64,000 nucleotides of DNA from Thermogemmatispora carboxidivorans (GCF_000702505.1 NZ_JNIM01000001.1:4750327-4814326), one strand, 5' to 3'. Shown: positions 35,340 through 45,016, counted from the stretch's first letter. Numbers and translations are program-made. The notes: generated from the letters alone by a model not told the origin.

Positions 35340-35726
35340 CGCATCAGCCGGCGATTCGCTAACAAGCTCATCCTGACACTATCGGCGCGGACCTTGCTCG
35401 CTCCCTCGCTCGGGACAGGGCCCGCGCCTCCGCTGATCACCCGCTCCCCAGCCTACCCTACCTTCCCCCGGCCTGTCCTGCACCTATCCTCCGGCCCTGG
35501 CCCGGCCAGGCGGCTATCAAACTAGAAGGGTCAGGCTGGCACTCCTTCCCCCCAATGAGATATCATAGTATAGTAATTACTCCAACCCAATCGCTTCGCT
35601 CATCCGTATTACCGTATAAAATACAGAGGCAGCGACCGCGCCTGATCGCCCGGCTGCTTCTGGCCAACGAGCCAGCCAGTCAGCCGATGCGGCGATCCTG
35701 TCGAGCAGAAAGCAGGTCTGAACAAG
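35340..35726. other. Intergenic region upstream of ftsH
   Basis: No gene is supported. TATAGT at 35569-35574 in an AT-rich patch may be the ftsH -10, about 150 bp before the start; its -35 is weak. Confidence 0.3.
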
Positions 35727-37727
35727 ATGGAAGCTCAGGCTTTACATACCTACGAGCGCGGCCCCGATGGTCCTTCTCAGAGTGGGCCCCCGCGCTTGAA
35801 TACTCCTCCCAGTCCCAACGGCAACAGCAACAACAATAATAATAACCGCAACAATGAAAGCCTTTCTTCGTTGCTGCTGCGTTCTCTGGTGATTGTGGGG
35901 ATCTTGCTGCTGGGCTGGTGGGCCCTTCAATCCTTCCTACAGGGCGGCACGAGCAGCAGCAATCAAAACGCTATTGAGATCCCATACAGCTCTTTCTACG
36001 CAGAAGTAGAGAAAGGTAACGTCAAGACGGCGGTCTTTCAGGGGCAGGATGTGACCGGCGAGTTCGTTGACCCGGTCGCTGACCCCAACAACCCCGGCAA
36101 GACGTCAAAATACTATCACTTCACGCAGCTCGCCAGCGGAGACCCCAAGCTGATTCAGCTGCTGCTGCAGCATAACGTCTCGGTCTCCGCCAAGCCGACC
36201 AGCGATGGCAGCCTATGGCTAAACATCCTCTTTAATGCCCTGCCCTGGGTCTTCCTGGGAGTGCTCTTCCTGTTCATCATCAGGCGCGCTACGCAGGGTC
36301 AGCAGAATATCTTTAGCTTCGGCAAGAGCCGCGCGCGCCTGATCATGGAGGATCGGCCCAGCACGACCTTCGCCGATGTGGCCGGGGTTGATGAGGCCAA
36401 AAATGACCTGGTCGAGATCGTCGAGTTTCTGAAGACGCCCCAGAAGTTCCAGCGTCTAGGCGGCAAGATCCCCCGCGGCGTCTTGCTGGTTGGTCCCCCA
36501 GGCACAGGGAAGACCCTATTGGCGCGGGCCGTGGCCGGCGAGGCCGGCGTCCCCTTCTTCTCGATGTCCGGCTCCGAGTTCGTTGAGGTCCTGGTGGGTG
36601 TGGGCGCCAGCCGCGTGCGCGACCTCTTCGACCAGGCCAAGAAGGCCGCCCCCAGCATCATCTTTATCGATGAGATTGATGCCGTCGGACGCCAGCGCGG
36701 CGCCAGCATCAATAGCAACGATGAGCGCGAGCAGACGCTGAATCAGCTGCTGGTGGAGATGGATGGCTTCGACGTGCGCCAGGCCGTGGTAGTGCTGGCG
36801 GCGACTAACCGTCCCGAGGGCCTCGACAAGGCCCTGTTGCGCCCCGGTCGCTTCGATCGCCGCGTGACCGTGGACCGTCCCGACTGGAAGGGGCGCCTGG
36901 CAATCCTGCAGATCCACACGCGCAAGGTCCCTCTGGCCCCAGATGTGGACCTGGAGGCGATCGCCCGAGCCACGCCGGGCATGGTCGGCGCTGACCTGGC
37001 TAACCTGGTCAATGAGGCAGCCCTCCTGGCCGCACGCCGCAATCTGGATGTCGTCAATCAGAACTGCTTCCTGGAGGCCCTGGATAAGATTGTCCTGGGC
37101 GCCGAGCGCCCGCTCGTGCTCAGCGAGGAAGATCTGAAGGTGGTGGCCTACCACGAAGGCGGCCACGCCCTGACCGCGCTTCTGACCGAGCACGTTGACC
37201 CTGTCGGGAAGGTCACCATCGTGCCACGTGGCCAGGCGCTGGGCGTGACGCGCTATCTGCCGCTCGATGACCGCCACAACTACAGTCGCGAGTACCTGGA
37301 GGCCCGCCTGGTGACCGCCCTCGGTGGACGCGCCGCTGAAGAGGTGGCCATTGGCCGCATTACAACCGGCGCGGAGAACGATCTCCAGCAAGTGACGCAG
37401 ATCGCCCGCCGCATGGTCACTAACTGGGGCATGAGCGAGCGAATCGGCCCGCTTTTCTTCCAGGAGCGCGAAGACCCGCTGGAGCGCGCTGCCTTTGGAC
37501 GCCGCGACTACAGCGAGAAGACGGCTTCTATGATCGATAAAGAGGTCGATCGCATTGTCAAGGCAGCCTACAACCGCGCCCTGAGTCTGCTGCGCGAGCA
37601 TCGCGTAACGCTTGATCGCATCGCCCAGGCTCTGCGCCTCTACGAGACGCTCGATACTCAGCAGCTGCAGCAGATCATGATCGAGACTGGCGCCATCAGG
37701 GCTGCTGCCTCCTACTATCGCAACTAG
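35727..37727 (+). CDS. ftsH: ATP-dependent zinc metalloprotease FtsH
   Basis: 666 residues. FtsH is a membrane-anchored hexameric AAA+ protease that degrades damaged membrane and regulatory proteins. An N-terminal Asn-rich tail (NNNNNNRNN near 35-45) precedes the first membrane helix; an outside domain and a second helix follow (about 165-185). The AAA+ module has Walker A GPPGTGKT, Walker [10 protein letters not shown] and the second region of homology [20 protein letters not shown]. The protease zinc site is HEGGH at 476-480, with Gly where most FtsH proteins have Ala; the HExxH core is intact. The C-terminal helices follow. A strong terminator ends the unit about 30 bp past the stop. Confidence 0.95.
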   Translation: MEAQALHTYERGPDGPSQSGPPRLNTPPSPNGNSNNNNNNRNNESLSSLLLRSLVIVGILLLGWWALQSFLQGGTSSSNQNAIEIPYSSFYAEVEKGNVKTAVFQGQDVTGEFVDPVADPNNPGKTSKYYHFTQLASGDPKLIQLLLQHNVSVSAKPTSDGSLWLNILFNALPWVFLGVLFLFIIRRATQGQQNIFSFGKSRARLIMEDRPSTTFADVAGVDEAKNDLVEIVEFLKTPQKFQRLGGKIPRGVLLVGPPGTGKTLLARAVAGEAGVPFFSMSGSEFVEVLVGVGASRVRDLFDQAKKAAPSIIFIDEIDAVGRQRGASINSNDEREQTLNQLLVEMDGFDVRQAVVVLAATNRPEGLDKALLRPGRFDRRVTVDRPDWKGRLAILQIHTRKVPLAPDVDLEAIARATPGMVGADLANLVNEAALLAARRNLDVVNQNCFLEALDKIVLGAERPLVLSEEDLKVVAYHEGGHALTALLTEHVDPVGKVTIVPRGQALGVTRYLPLDDRHNYSREYLEARLVTALGGRAAEEVAIGRITTGAENDLQQVTQIARRMVTNWGMSERIGPLFFQEREDPLERAAFGRRDYSEKTASMIDKEVDRIVKAAYNRALSLLREHRVTLDRIAQALRLYETLDTQQLQQIMIETGAIRAAASYYRN

Positions 37728-37758
37728 GGGAGAACAGATCAGCAGCCATCGGCCAAAG

Positions 37759-37797
37759 AGGCTCTCCTTCCCTGTTTCGGGCGGGGAAGGAGAGCCT
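37759..37797 (+). terminator. Terminator after ftsH
   Basis: AGGCTCTCCTTCCC (37759-37772) pairs with GGGAAGGAGAGCCT (37784-37797), 11-nt loop, followed by CCTCGTTT. It separates ftsH from the convergent chemosensory genes. Confidence 0.75.
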
Positions 37798-37859
37798 CCT
37801 CGTTTCGGCTAGCGACCGTACCGTACGCACAGCTCCGCTCGTGGTCGCTGGCCCGCCAC

Positions 37860-40490
37860 CTATTGAGCTGGTGCCTTCTCGCTCAGCACAGTCCCAATGG
37901 TGTCCAACAGCTGTTCGGGAGGCGAAGGCTTGGTCAAATAGGCCTGAGCCCCCAGATCCTGGGCCGAGCGACGATGCTTCTCCGAAGAACGCGCCGTGAG
38001 CATGATGATCTTGAGCGAGGCAAAACGTGAACTGGCCCGGATCATGCTGAGCAGCTCATAGCCATTCAAATGGGGCATCTCTATGTCGAGCAGCAAGACG
38101 TCCGGCGGCTGTTCCAGCAATAGCTCCCAGGCCTCCATGCCGTCGCGCGCCTGCACCACGCGATAGCCAGCTCGCTGTAGTGTCTGCTGCAACGACTGGC
38201 GAATGTACACCGAATCGTCAGCGATCATGACCGTCCGCCCGGCGCTGGCGACTGTCTGCTCGGAGCTGCCGGCCAGCGGTCCGCGCTGGGGGCTGGTCCT
38301 CTTCATCTCCGGGGCTACCGCAAGAGGCGCGAGGCGCATCAGGTCCACGACGAGCAAGACATTGCCCTGGCCGTCAATGGCCGCCCCCATGATCCCAGGA
38401 CGTCGCAGATAAGGGGCCAAAGGCCGGACTACCAGCTCAACGCCCCCCAGAACTTCGTCCACCGCGACTACCTCACAGGGCAGGCCCTCTTGCAACAAGA
38501 GCAGCGGACGCGCCTCCTCTGGCGAAGCAGACTCACTCGTACCATCGTCCACCTCTGGCAACCCCAGCAACCGAGAGAGCGGCACGGCAGAGAGCGGGGA
38601 CTGGGCAGAAGCAGCCTGGCCCTCTCCCTCCAGGGCAGAGCGCTCTACGATAATGCGGCGCACCTGGGAGAAGGGTACGACCAGGCGTTGGCCAGCGGTG
38701 CGCACCAGCAGGCCATGCATGGCCCCATGCAAGCGTGGCAGCGTCAGATAGAAAGTCACCCCGCCCAGGGCATTGCGCTGAGCGGTCACCGTCCCCTGCA
38801 GCTGCTGAATGGGTCCCTGGACCAACTCCAGCGCTCCCGCCCGCACCGGTGTCGAGAAGCCCAGTTCCAGCGAGACCTCATTGCCAACCGCATGGGCATA
38901 GAACCAGACTCGCCTCTCCTGCTCTTCCTCCCCACCATCTTCAGCATAGGTGCTGCTCCAATTGATGATCATGGCATAGCGCACGAGCTGCAGCAAGGGA
39001 CGGGCCAGGGCCTCCAGAATGTCCTGATCCACCTCGGTCGTCTCGCCGCGAGCTTCAAAGCGGACACGTTGACGCTGAGCGTCGGCACTCATCCGAATGG
39101 CCCGCCGGATGCGCGGTAGCAGCACGGCCAGGGGCGCCGAGCGCAACAAGAGCGTCTCGCCACGCACCCGATTGGCAAGGTCCATGTGACGACGCAGGAC
39201 GCGATCAAGACGAGCAAAGGCAGCGCGAACCTGGGCCGAGGCCGTGCTGACATCGGCGATCGCTTCAGCAAAGGCGCGCAAGAGGACGTCGCTCTCGGTA
39301 TAGCGATCAACTTCCATCTCGTCCCAAGAGGTCGTCTCGCGCGCTTTGAGCGCCAGAACGCTCAAACGTTGGCGCTGCTGAGCATGCATCGGGGTATGGC
39401 GTCCAGACTGCTCCGCCTCCTCCAGGATGCGCGCCACCAGCGATGACATCGGTTGCTGCGGAAGCGAACGGAGCGGCAAGGGAGGAATGCGGCCAGTCTC
39501 GCTGAGCGAGAGAGGATTAAGGGAGAGCAGCGTCTCCAGATACTGCAGGCGTCCCTGAGCGGCGTAAAGTTCCTGTAAGGCTGCCTCTAGCTCACGCCGG
39601 GCGCTCTCCAGAGGTTCTCGTTGTTCGGCCAGATGCTCGCTATTGAGCACGAGCCGCTTGAGACGCTCAGCATCCACCAGCACCGAGGGAAGCGGCGAGC
39701 TGGATTCGCGCGGAGGGCGGGTACGGAGATGGAAACGAGCAATCTCCTCACGCAACGGAGAGCGGGGCGCCAGCTCTTCTTCTTCGAGCAAGGCCGCCTC
39801 ATCGGCTGCTGTGAGGGCAATCAGGCTTTCCGAGGGCGCGCGGCGCACATTGCCGAACTCATTGAGGGCCTCATAATCGGCCTCCAGCTCGGTGAGAGGG
39901 GTGCTACTCTCCTGTCCTGTCTCGACGATGCTTTGCAGCGTGGCCTCCAGCGCCCGCATGGCCTGCACCAGGGCCATCAGGCCAATCATCATCGGGACCG
40001 AGCCATCGCGCAACGAGCCGACAAGCATCTCGATATAGTAGGCGATCGTCGACATCGACGGGCAGCCGACGGCGCCCGCGGTCCCTTTCAGCTTATGAGC
40101 GCTACGGCGCAGGGCCTCCAGGTAGCCATCGTCAAGCTGGTCCTCTTGCTCCAGCTGGGTCAGAGCCTGGCGCATCGAGGCAATATCCTCGTCGGCCTCC
40201 CCAACAAAAAGGACCAGCATATCGTCGAGGCCCTCATCAGCCGCGGACGAGCCAGCCCCTGCCTCTCCTCCTCCCAGACCCGCGGTCGCTGCTTCGTCAG
40301 AGAGGTCTCTCCCCTCGCCAGCCACAGCAGCCGCAGCCGGCGACTCGGCGAGACCTTCGGGCGGCTCCAGATCTTCCATCTGGCGAAAAGCCTCGATGAT
40401 CGCCAGATCTTCAGGCGTCAGTTGAGAGGCCTCCTCCGGCTCAGGCGCTTCCGCCAGCTCCTCCGGCAGCGCGTCCTCTGGCTCAGCCAT
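37860..40490 (-). CDS. CheA-like hybrid protein with degenerate ATPase, CheW and receiver domains
   Basis: 876 residues. After an acidic tail, an Hpt domain (about 88-190) carries the phosphorylatable His132 in AHKLKGTAG. A long helical region and a CheA-type dimer/ATPase region (about 420-620) follow: LEALARPLLQLVRYA is recognisable as the N-box helix, but the ATP-binding Asn and the DHG that follow it in CheA are replaced (YAMIINW), and no DxGxG or GxGxG box was found, although the end GGVTFYLTLP remains. A CheW-like domain (about 625-745) and a receiver domain (about 755-870) end the protein. The receiver keeps its acidic pair (ADDS), the phospho-Asp in LLLDIEM, Thr and Lys. The protein therefore appears unable to phosphorylate itself but keeps phosphotransfer parts. 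It overlaps cheW by 8 bp. Confidence 0.82.
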   Translation of the reverse strand: MAEPEDALPEELAEAPEPEEASQLTPEDLAIIEAFRQMEDLEPPEGLAESPAAAAVAGEGRDLSDEAATAGLGGGEAGAGSSAADEGLDDMLVLFVGEADEDIASMRQALTQLEQEDQLDDGYLEALRRSAHKLKGTAGAVGCPSMSTIAYYIEMLVGSLRDGSVPMMIGLMALVQAMRALEATLQSIVETGQESSTPLTELEADYEALNEFGNVRRAPSESLIALTAADEAALLEEEELAPRSPLREEIARFHLRTRPPRESSSPLPSVLVDAERLKRLVLNSEHLAEQREPLESARRELEAALQELYAAQGRLQYLETLLSLNPLSLSETGRIPPLPLRSLPQQPMSSLVARILEEAEQSGRHTPMHAQQRQRLSVLALKARETTSWDEMEVDRYTESDVLLRAFAEAIADVSTASAQVRAAFARLDRVLRRHMDLANRVRGETLLLRSAPLAVLLPRIRRAIRMSADAQRQRVRFEARGETTEVDQDILEALARPLLQLVRYAMIINWSSTYAEDGGEEEQERRVWFYAHAVGNEVSLELGFSTPVRAGALELVQGPIQQLQGTVTAQRNALGGVTFYLTLPRLHGAMHGLLVRTAGQRLVVPFSQVRRIIVERSALEGEGQAASAQSPLSAVPLSRLLGLPEVDDGTSESASPEEARPLLLLQEGLPCEVVAVDEVLGGVELVVRPLAPYLRRPGIMGAAIDGQGNVLLVVDLMRLAPLAVAPEMKRTSPQRGPLAGSSEQTVASAGRTVMIADDSVYIRQSLQQTLQRAGYRVVQARDGMEAWELLLEQPPDVLLLDIEMPHLNGYELLSMIRASSRFASLKIIMLTARSSEKHRRSAQDLGAQAYLTKPSPPEQLLDTIGTVLSEKAPAQ

Positions 40491-41040
40491 AGGTCACCGC
40501 CCTCTCTATCTCGTGTAGCACCTCAGCCAGCAAAGCCGGCACATCCAGCACCGGATCAGTACCGCGCAGGCCACGCAGCAGTTCGCGACGCACAGGAAGG
40601 GCCTCACACTCCTCCAGAGGCGTATATTCCAGGGAGAGGATCGAGCCAATGGCGGGAACCAGCAGGCCGACTGGCTGGTCAGGATGATCAGCAACCAGCA
40701 ACATGCTGTCGCCCGCGGAGACCGTGGGAGAATCGCAGAGGAAGCCAGGCAGATCAACGGCGGCAATCACCTCGCCACGCCAGGCCACCAGGCCAGGCAG
40801 CCAGGCAGGGGAAGCGGGCAAAACAGCAAAACGATGGGGAGGAGGCACCACTTCACAGAGTGCCTTGAGCGAAACAAAACAGCAGCCCTGTCCCAGCGAC
40901 AGGCTGCATTCCAGATACTCCTCGGGATGAGCTGCAGCTGGAACCATGCGAGCCAGCTCACGCGCATAGTTCCAGAACTCCTCATCGCTCAAAGCCTCCA
41001 GCGACCTGGAGAGAAACCCTCCCGCACGTGGTACAACCAT
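40483..41040 (-). CDS. CheW-like coupling protein
   Basis: About 185 residues with one CheW fold (about 45-180; PAWLPGLVAWRGEVIAAVDL is the signature segment). CheW proteins link CheA to receptors. An N-terminal helix of about 40 residues (SLEALSDEEFWNYARELARM) is unusual and may hold the partner. The open frame continues to a TTG at 41184, but the ATG at 41040 with GGAAGAGAAG is better supported. The stop overlaps the start of the CheA-like gene, which suggests translational coupling. No receptor (MCP), CheR or CheB gene lies in the window. Confidence 0.8.
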   Translation of the reverse strand: MVVPRAGGFLSRSLEALSDEEFWNYARELARMVPAAAHPEEYLECSLSLGQGCCFVSLKALCEVVPPPHRFAVLPASPAWLPGLVAWRGEVIAAVDLPGFLCDSPTVSAGDSMLLVADHPDQPVGLLVPAIGSILSLEYTPLEECEALPVRRELLRGLRGTDPVLDVPALLAEVLHEIERAVTYG

Positions 41041-41214
41041 CTTCTCTTCCGCTCGCGCCGCCGCAGGCAGCACTGCCCTCGTTCGTTTTCCTCGTTCGTG
41101 AGTGATGAGCGAGTCGCTTCTTGCGTCACTGGCCAAGGCGGTTGATTGATCACGTGAGGTCCAACGAACCAAACAAGGAATCAATCAAACGCCCGGCAGA
41201 TGAAGCCAGGCCAG

Positions 41215-41610
41215 CTAACTGTAGGTCGGGGTCGGGCTACCCAGATGGGCCTGCACGACCGAAATGACATCCTGTGTTCGGAATGGCTTGGTGAGGTAAT
41301 CCTTGGCTCCCGCCAGACGCCCCTTAAGACGATCAATCACCCCATCGCGACCCGAGAGCATTACAATGACTGTATGACCAAATTGGGGCTTCGTTCGCAA
41401 AATGCGAGCAATCTCGTAGCCATCCATCTTGGGCAGACCGATGTCGAGGATCACCAGGTCAGGAACACGGTGTTTATGCTTCGTGAGAGCCTCCAGCGCC
41501 TGAATCCCATCAGGATAGCTGACGTAATCGAAGCCCTCACGTCTCAGGCTGGTCTCGATGATCTTGCGCACGGTCAGCGAATCATCTATCACCATGACGA
41601 GTTTGCTCAT
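41215..41610 (-). CDS. CheY-like single-domain response regulator
   Basis: 131 residues consisting only of a receiver domain: acidic pair in MVIDDSLTV, phospho-acceptor Asp in LVILDIGLPKMDG, Ser/Thr switch in VMLSGRDG and Lys in YLTKPF. There is no output domain, so it works by binding a partner. The ATG at 41610 has GGGAGA upstream; the longer frame to 41646 adds a non-conserved start. It is the first gene of the set CheY, CheW, CheA-REC on the minus strand, like the order in type-IV-pilus/phototaxis chemosensory operons, but without a receptor gene. Confidence 0.88.
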   Translation of the reverse strand: MSKLVMVIDDSLTVRKIIETSLRREGFDYVSYPDGIQALEALTKHKHRVPDLVILDIGLPKMDGYEIARILRTKPQFGHTVIVMLSGRDGVIDRLKGRLAGAKDYLTKPFRTQDVISVVQAHLGSPTPTYS

Positions 41611-42086
41611 AGTGTCTCCCTCTCTCTGCTTCCACACTACTACCATCCTTCAATCCGCCAACATACAACTGTCTGTATGTATCGGATGACCCCCTGCGCT
41701 CCCTTCATCCTGAAGGCCGCGCTGGTAGAGCTGTCGCTTCGACTCACCCGTGCTGCTCTCAGGACCGTTTCCTGATAAAATGTCGAAACACCCAGCCTAC
41801 TCAGGTGACATAGTGGGGCTGTAGCAATAGTACCATAGGCGCCCGCAAAGTGCAATACAAGGGCATAAAAAACTGATTAAGATTTTTATCACGGTCAAAT
41901 ATGACCCACCGCCCGCGCTCTGGAGCCTCACCAGCGCCCTATGTGGTAATCTAGTAGCAGCAGGCAAGCCGCTTGCGCTGCGCACGGAAGAAGAGGCAGG
42001 AGGCCCTTTCCTTCTCGTGCAGCGCAAGAGCAAACCGGCAGACGATCAATCACGCTCAGCCGAGAGCGAAGCAGAGGAGGCTTTTA
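41611..42086. other. Divergent intergenic region between cheY-like and SDR genes
   Basis: No gene is supported. The part around 41820-41905 is AT-rich and likely holds promoters for both sides, but I could not choose a clear -35/-10 pair. Confidence 0.3.
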
Positions 42087-42878
42087 ATGGCTGATGCCCC
42101 TTTTCGCGAGCAGGCGGTACTGATCACGGGTGCTTCGCGCGGCATCGGTGAGCAGCTGGCTTATCAGCTGGCAGAGCAGGGCGCCTGGCTGGCTCTGGCC
42201 GCCCGCAGCAGCGAGGCACTGGAGACCGTGGCCGCCACCTGTCGGACCCGCGGCGTCCGTGCGCTGGCCGTCCCTACCGACTTGCGCGATGAGGCCCAGT
42301 GTCGACACCTGGTCGAACGCACGATCAGAGAATATGGTCGCCTCGATATGCTGATCAATAACGCCGGCATGGGCTTCCCCCACCGCTTCGAGACCCTCAG
42401 CGATCTCTCAACCCTACGCTCCGAGATTGAGCTGAACTATTTGGGTACGGTCTACTGCACCTACTACGCCTTGCCATATTTGAAGCGCAGTCGCGGGCGC
42501 ATCGTGGGCGTCAACAGCTTCGGCGGCCTGCTCGGCCTACCGGGTACTGCTGGCTACAATGCTTCGAAGCACGCCATGCGCGGCTTCTTGAATACCTTGC
42601 GCACGGAGCTGCATGGCAGCGGGGTCAGCGTCTCGATTACCTACCTGAGCGCCGTGCGAACAGCACGCTTGCAGGAGGTGATGGGCGAGCAGGCCAGGAA
42701 GGTGCCTGCCCTCGACCCAGACCGCTGCGCCCGCCTGATCTTGCGTCAGGCCGCTCGCCGGCGCCGCGAGCAGGTGCTGACGCTCTCGGGCAAGACCCTG
42801 GTTTGGCTGAATCGCTGGGCGCCGGCCCTGGTCGAACGCTTGCTGGCATCGACTGCGCTGATTTCTTACCGCGAGTGA
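42087..42878 (+). CDS. Short-chain dehydrogenase/reductase (SDR)
   Basis: 263 residues, classical SDR length. It has the Rossmann nucleotide motif TGASRGIG (about 13-20), the structural NNAG (LINNAGMG) and the catalytic YxxxK (YNASK) with the upstream Ser in GVNSFGG. The Arg-rich turn after beta-2 (LAARSSEAL) suggests NADP(H). The substrate is unknown; the sequence resembles SDRs acting on lipids or ketones. The ATG at 42087 follows AGAGGAGG. It lies 150 bp before the EXPERA and DUF1295 genes on the same strand; the gap contains a CCGGG repeat (42984-43004). Confidence 0.85.
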   Translation: MADAPFREQAVLITGASRGIGEQLAYQLAEQGAWLALAARSSEALETVAATCRTRGVRALAVPTDLRDEAQCRHLVERTIREYGRLDMLINNAGMGFPHRFETLSDLSTLRSEIELNYLGTVYCTYYALPYLKRSRGRIVGVNSFGGLLGLPGTAGYNASKHAMRGFLNTLRTELHGSGVSVSITYLSAVRTARLQEVMGEQARKVPALDPDRCARLILRQAARRRREQVLTLSGKTLVWLNRWAPALVERLLASTALISYRE

Positions 42879-43028
42879 GCTGAGTGGGCTGCCGCGGCTG
42901 CAGCTGGTTACGGCCTGCGTCTGTCCAGGCCAGGCCCGCCTTGACCAGCAGCACCCCAGCGCTCGCTGGCCCTGGTCTGGCTCACCGGGCCGGGCCGGGC
43001 CGGGATCTCCTCGAAGGAGGATGATGCA

Positions 43029-43586
43029 GTGACGATACTGGAGCCTGTTCCTCTCTCTCAGCGTCGCCTTGATTGGCTGCTGATCGCTTTCTTTGTGATC
43101 AACCTGCTCTTCGTATCTTATTTGATCGATATTGAACAGATCATTATCCCCAATCCCTGGCACTTCAGCTATCCGCTCTGGCCGCCGCGCCCAGTGGTCG
43201 ACCTGATCCACTGGTGGGGTCAGCACTTTGATCCGCTGTTGATGGCCCGCCCGGTCTTCTTTAAAGTGACCATCTGGCTCGACGACCTGCTCTACGGTCC
43301 TTTCTACCTGGTGGCCACCTATGCCTATGCCAGGGGTCGCGAGTGGATTCGCCTGCCGAGCATTATCTACGCCGTGGCCATGATCGAGGGCGTGGTAATC
43401 ATCCTGAGCGAGGAGGCTTTCGGCGTCTATCGCTCACCTCATCTGGGCCTGGTGATCGCCGCCAATGCCTCGTGGATCATCTTTCCGCTCGTGATTCTCT
43501 TCCGCATGGGATTGCGCGAGCATCCCTTCAGCCGTCCGGCGAGGCTGAGCAGACCGGCCCTGGCGGGGGAAGGAGCCAGAGGATGA
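43029..43586 (+). CDS. EXPERA-domain membrane protein (emopamil-binding-like)
   Basis: 185 residues with four predicted membrane helices and a conserved pattern of Trp, His, Asp and Glu within them (PRPVVDLIHWWGQHFDP and WLDDLLYGPFYL), which is the signature of EXPERA/EBP-like proteins. The best-known members are eukaryotic sterol isomerases; bacterial members are uncharacterised. It begins with GTG at 43029, 8 bp after GAAGGAGG, because the ATGs just upstream run into a TGA. Its stop codon overlaps the ATG of the next gene (ATGA), a sign of tight co-translation with the DUF1295 protein. A sterol-like or other polycyclic lipid substrate is conceivable. Confidence 0.75.
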   Translation: MTILEPVPLSQRRLDWLLIAFFVINLLFVSYLIDIEQIIIPNPWHFSYPLWPPRPVVDLIHWWGQHFDPLLMARPVFFKVTIWLDDLLYGPFYLVATYAYARGREWIRLPSIIYAVAMIEGVVIILSEEAFGVYRSPHLGLVIAANASWIIFPLVILFRMGLREHPFSRPARLSRPALAGEGARG

Positions 43587-44482
43587 AGCGCGCCTTTGCG
43601 ATAGCGATCCTGGCCTATGTGCTGGCACTGGGAGGGGCCTGGGCCACGCTCCGCCTCCTTCAGAGCTGGCCACCGCTGGCCGCGCTGGCGGTCGCCGATG
43701 GCGTGGCGACCGTCGTGATCTTCGCCTTCAGTGTGCTGACAAACAATTCGAGCCTCTATGATCCCTATTGGAGCGTGGCCCCGGTCCCGATCGCCCTTTT
43801 CTGGCTATTCCGGCCCGGCTCGGATGGTCTGGCCAACCCACGGCATGGCCTGATCTTCGGCTTGCTCTGCCTCTGGGCGCTGCGCCTGACGGTGAACTGG
43901 GCCAGGCGCTGGCGCGGGTTGGAACATGAAGACTGGCGCTACCAGGATATCCGTAAGAGTACAGGGCCCTGGTACTGGCCGGTCAGTCTGCTCGGTATTC
44001 ACCTGATGCCGACAGTGCTGGTCTTTTTGGGCTGTCTGAGCCTGTGGCCTAACCTGAGCGATCGCGGGACCCCTCTCGCTCTGGCCGATGGGCTGGCAGC
44101 CCTGGTGACGCTGGCCGCCGTGGCTATCGAGGCTGTGGCCGATCAGCAAATGGAGCACTTCCGTGCCCGGCCCGCCAGCGAGCGTGGCCCTTTTCCGTCG
44201 GGCCTCTGGTCCTGGTCGCGCCATCCCAACTATCTCGGCGAAGTGTTGTTCTGGTGGGGCCTCTATCTTTTTGTGCCAGCGGCCCACCCGGCTTTTTGGT
44301 GGACAATCGTCGGACCAGTGGCGATACTGGCACTCTTCCTGGGGATCAGTATCCCCATGATGGAGCGCCACCTGCTGGCAAAGTATCCTGCCAGCTATGC
44401 CCAGTACCAGCAGCACGTCGCGCCGTTCTTTCCCTGGCCTTCTCGCTCTCGCTCAGCGCGACGCGTAGAACTGGATCACTGA
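43583..44482 (+). CDS. DUF1295 protein, steroid 5-alpha-reductase-like membrane enzyme
   Basis: 299 residues with about six membrane helices. The C-terminal half has the signature of DUF1295 and the steroid reductase/ICMT-like group: FPSGLWSWSRHPNYLGEVLFW, then PMMERHLLAKYPASYAQYQQ. Proteins of this fold reduce double bonds in, or methylate, lipid substrates at the membrane face using NADPH or SAM. The ATG overlaps the previous stop by 4 bp. Together with the SDR and EXPERA genes this makes a small membrane-lipid modification group. The true reaction cannot be deduced from the sequence. Confidence 0.8.
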   Translation: MKRAFAIAILAYVLALGGAWATLRLLQSWPPLAALAVADGVATVVIFAFSVLTNNSSLYDPYWSVAPVPIALFWLFRPGSDGLANPRHGLIFGLLCLWALRLTVNWARRWRGLEHEDWRYQDIRKSTGPWYWPVSLLGIHLMPTVLVFLGCLSLWPNLSDRGTPLALADGLAALVTLAAVAIEAVADQQMEHFRARPASERGPFPSGLWSWSRHPNYLGEVLFWWGLYLFVPAAHPAFWWTIVGPVAILALFLGISIPMMERHLLAKYPASYAQYQQHVAPFFPWPSRSRSARRVELDH

Positions 44483-44604
44483 GCCGGGCGATGTGCTATA
44501 GTGTTGTTGTCCTGTTACAGCAGCTCTGGTGCAGAGGAAGCAAAAGCCAGCAGGCCAGGCGATAATGACAGGATGGACACAACCGCAAGAACAGGAGGAG
44601 AACG

Positions 44605-44907
44605 ATGGCAGTCTATATCATCGCCAGCATCGATATCACCGATCCCGAAGACTATCAGGAGTACGCCCGCCAGGCCGGCGCTACTGTGGCTCAATATGGG
44701 GGCAGATATCTGGCTCGTGGCAGTCAGATCGAGGCGATCGAGGGCGATTGGAAGCCTGGCCGCCTGGCTCTGCTGGAATTCCCAACGGCTGAACAGGCCT
44801 GGGCCTGGTACAATTCACCCGAGTACAGCGCAATCCGCGGCATCCGGCAGCGCGCTTCTCACTCGCGTGTGATCCTCGTCCACGGCCTCCCCGAGCAGCC
44901 AGCCTGA
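44605..44907 (+). CDS. DUF1330 small protein
   Basis: 100 residues, a single ferredoxin-like alpha-beta barrel half of the DUF1330 family, with IIASIDITDPEDYQEYA, an acidic Glu-containing strand and WYNSPEYSAIRGIRQ. Members are dimeric, cytoplasmic and of unknown function. The start has AGGAGGAGAACG. A terminator follows directly, so it is probably transcribed alone or as the end of the lipid-gene unit. Confidence 0.85.
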   Translation: MAVYIIASIDITDPEDYQEYARQAGATVAQYGGRYLARGSQIEAIEGDWKPGRLALLEFPTAEQAWAWYNSPEYSAIRGIRQRASHSRVILVHGLPEQPA

Positions 44908-44928
44908 GCATAACAGGCTCTCCACCTC

Positions 44929-44957
44929 CACGAGAGCGGTTCAGGACCGCTCTCGTG
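44929..44957 (+). terminator. Terminator after the DUF1330 gene
   Basis: CACGAGAGCGGT (44929-44940) pairs with ACCGCTCTCGTG (44946-44957), 5-nt loop, then TTAG. It separates the plus-strand genes from the convergent permease. Confidence 0.6.
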
Positions 44958-45016
44958 TTAGCGTCAGCCTCATGAGCTGGAGGCGCGCTGACATACCAGT
45001 CAGCCACCCTGCCCGC

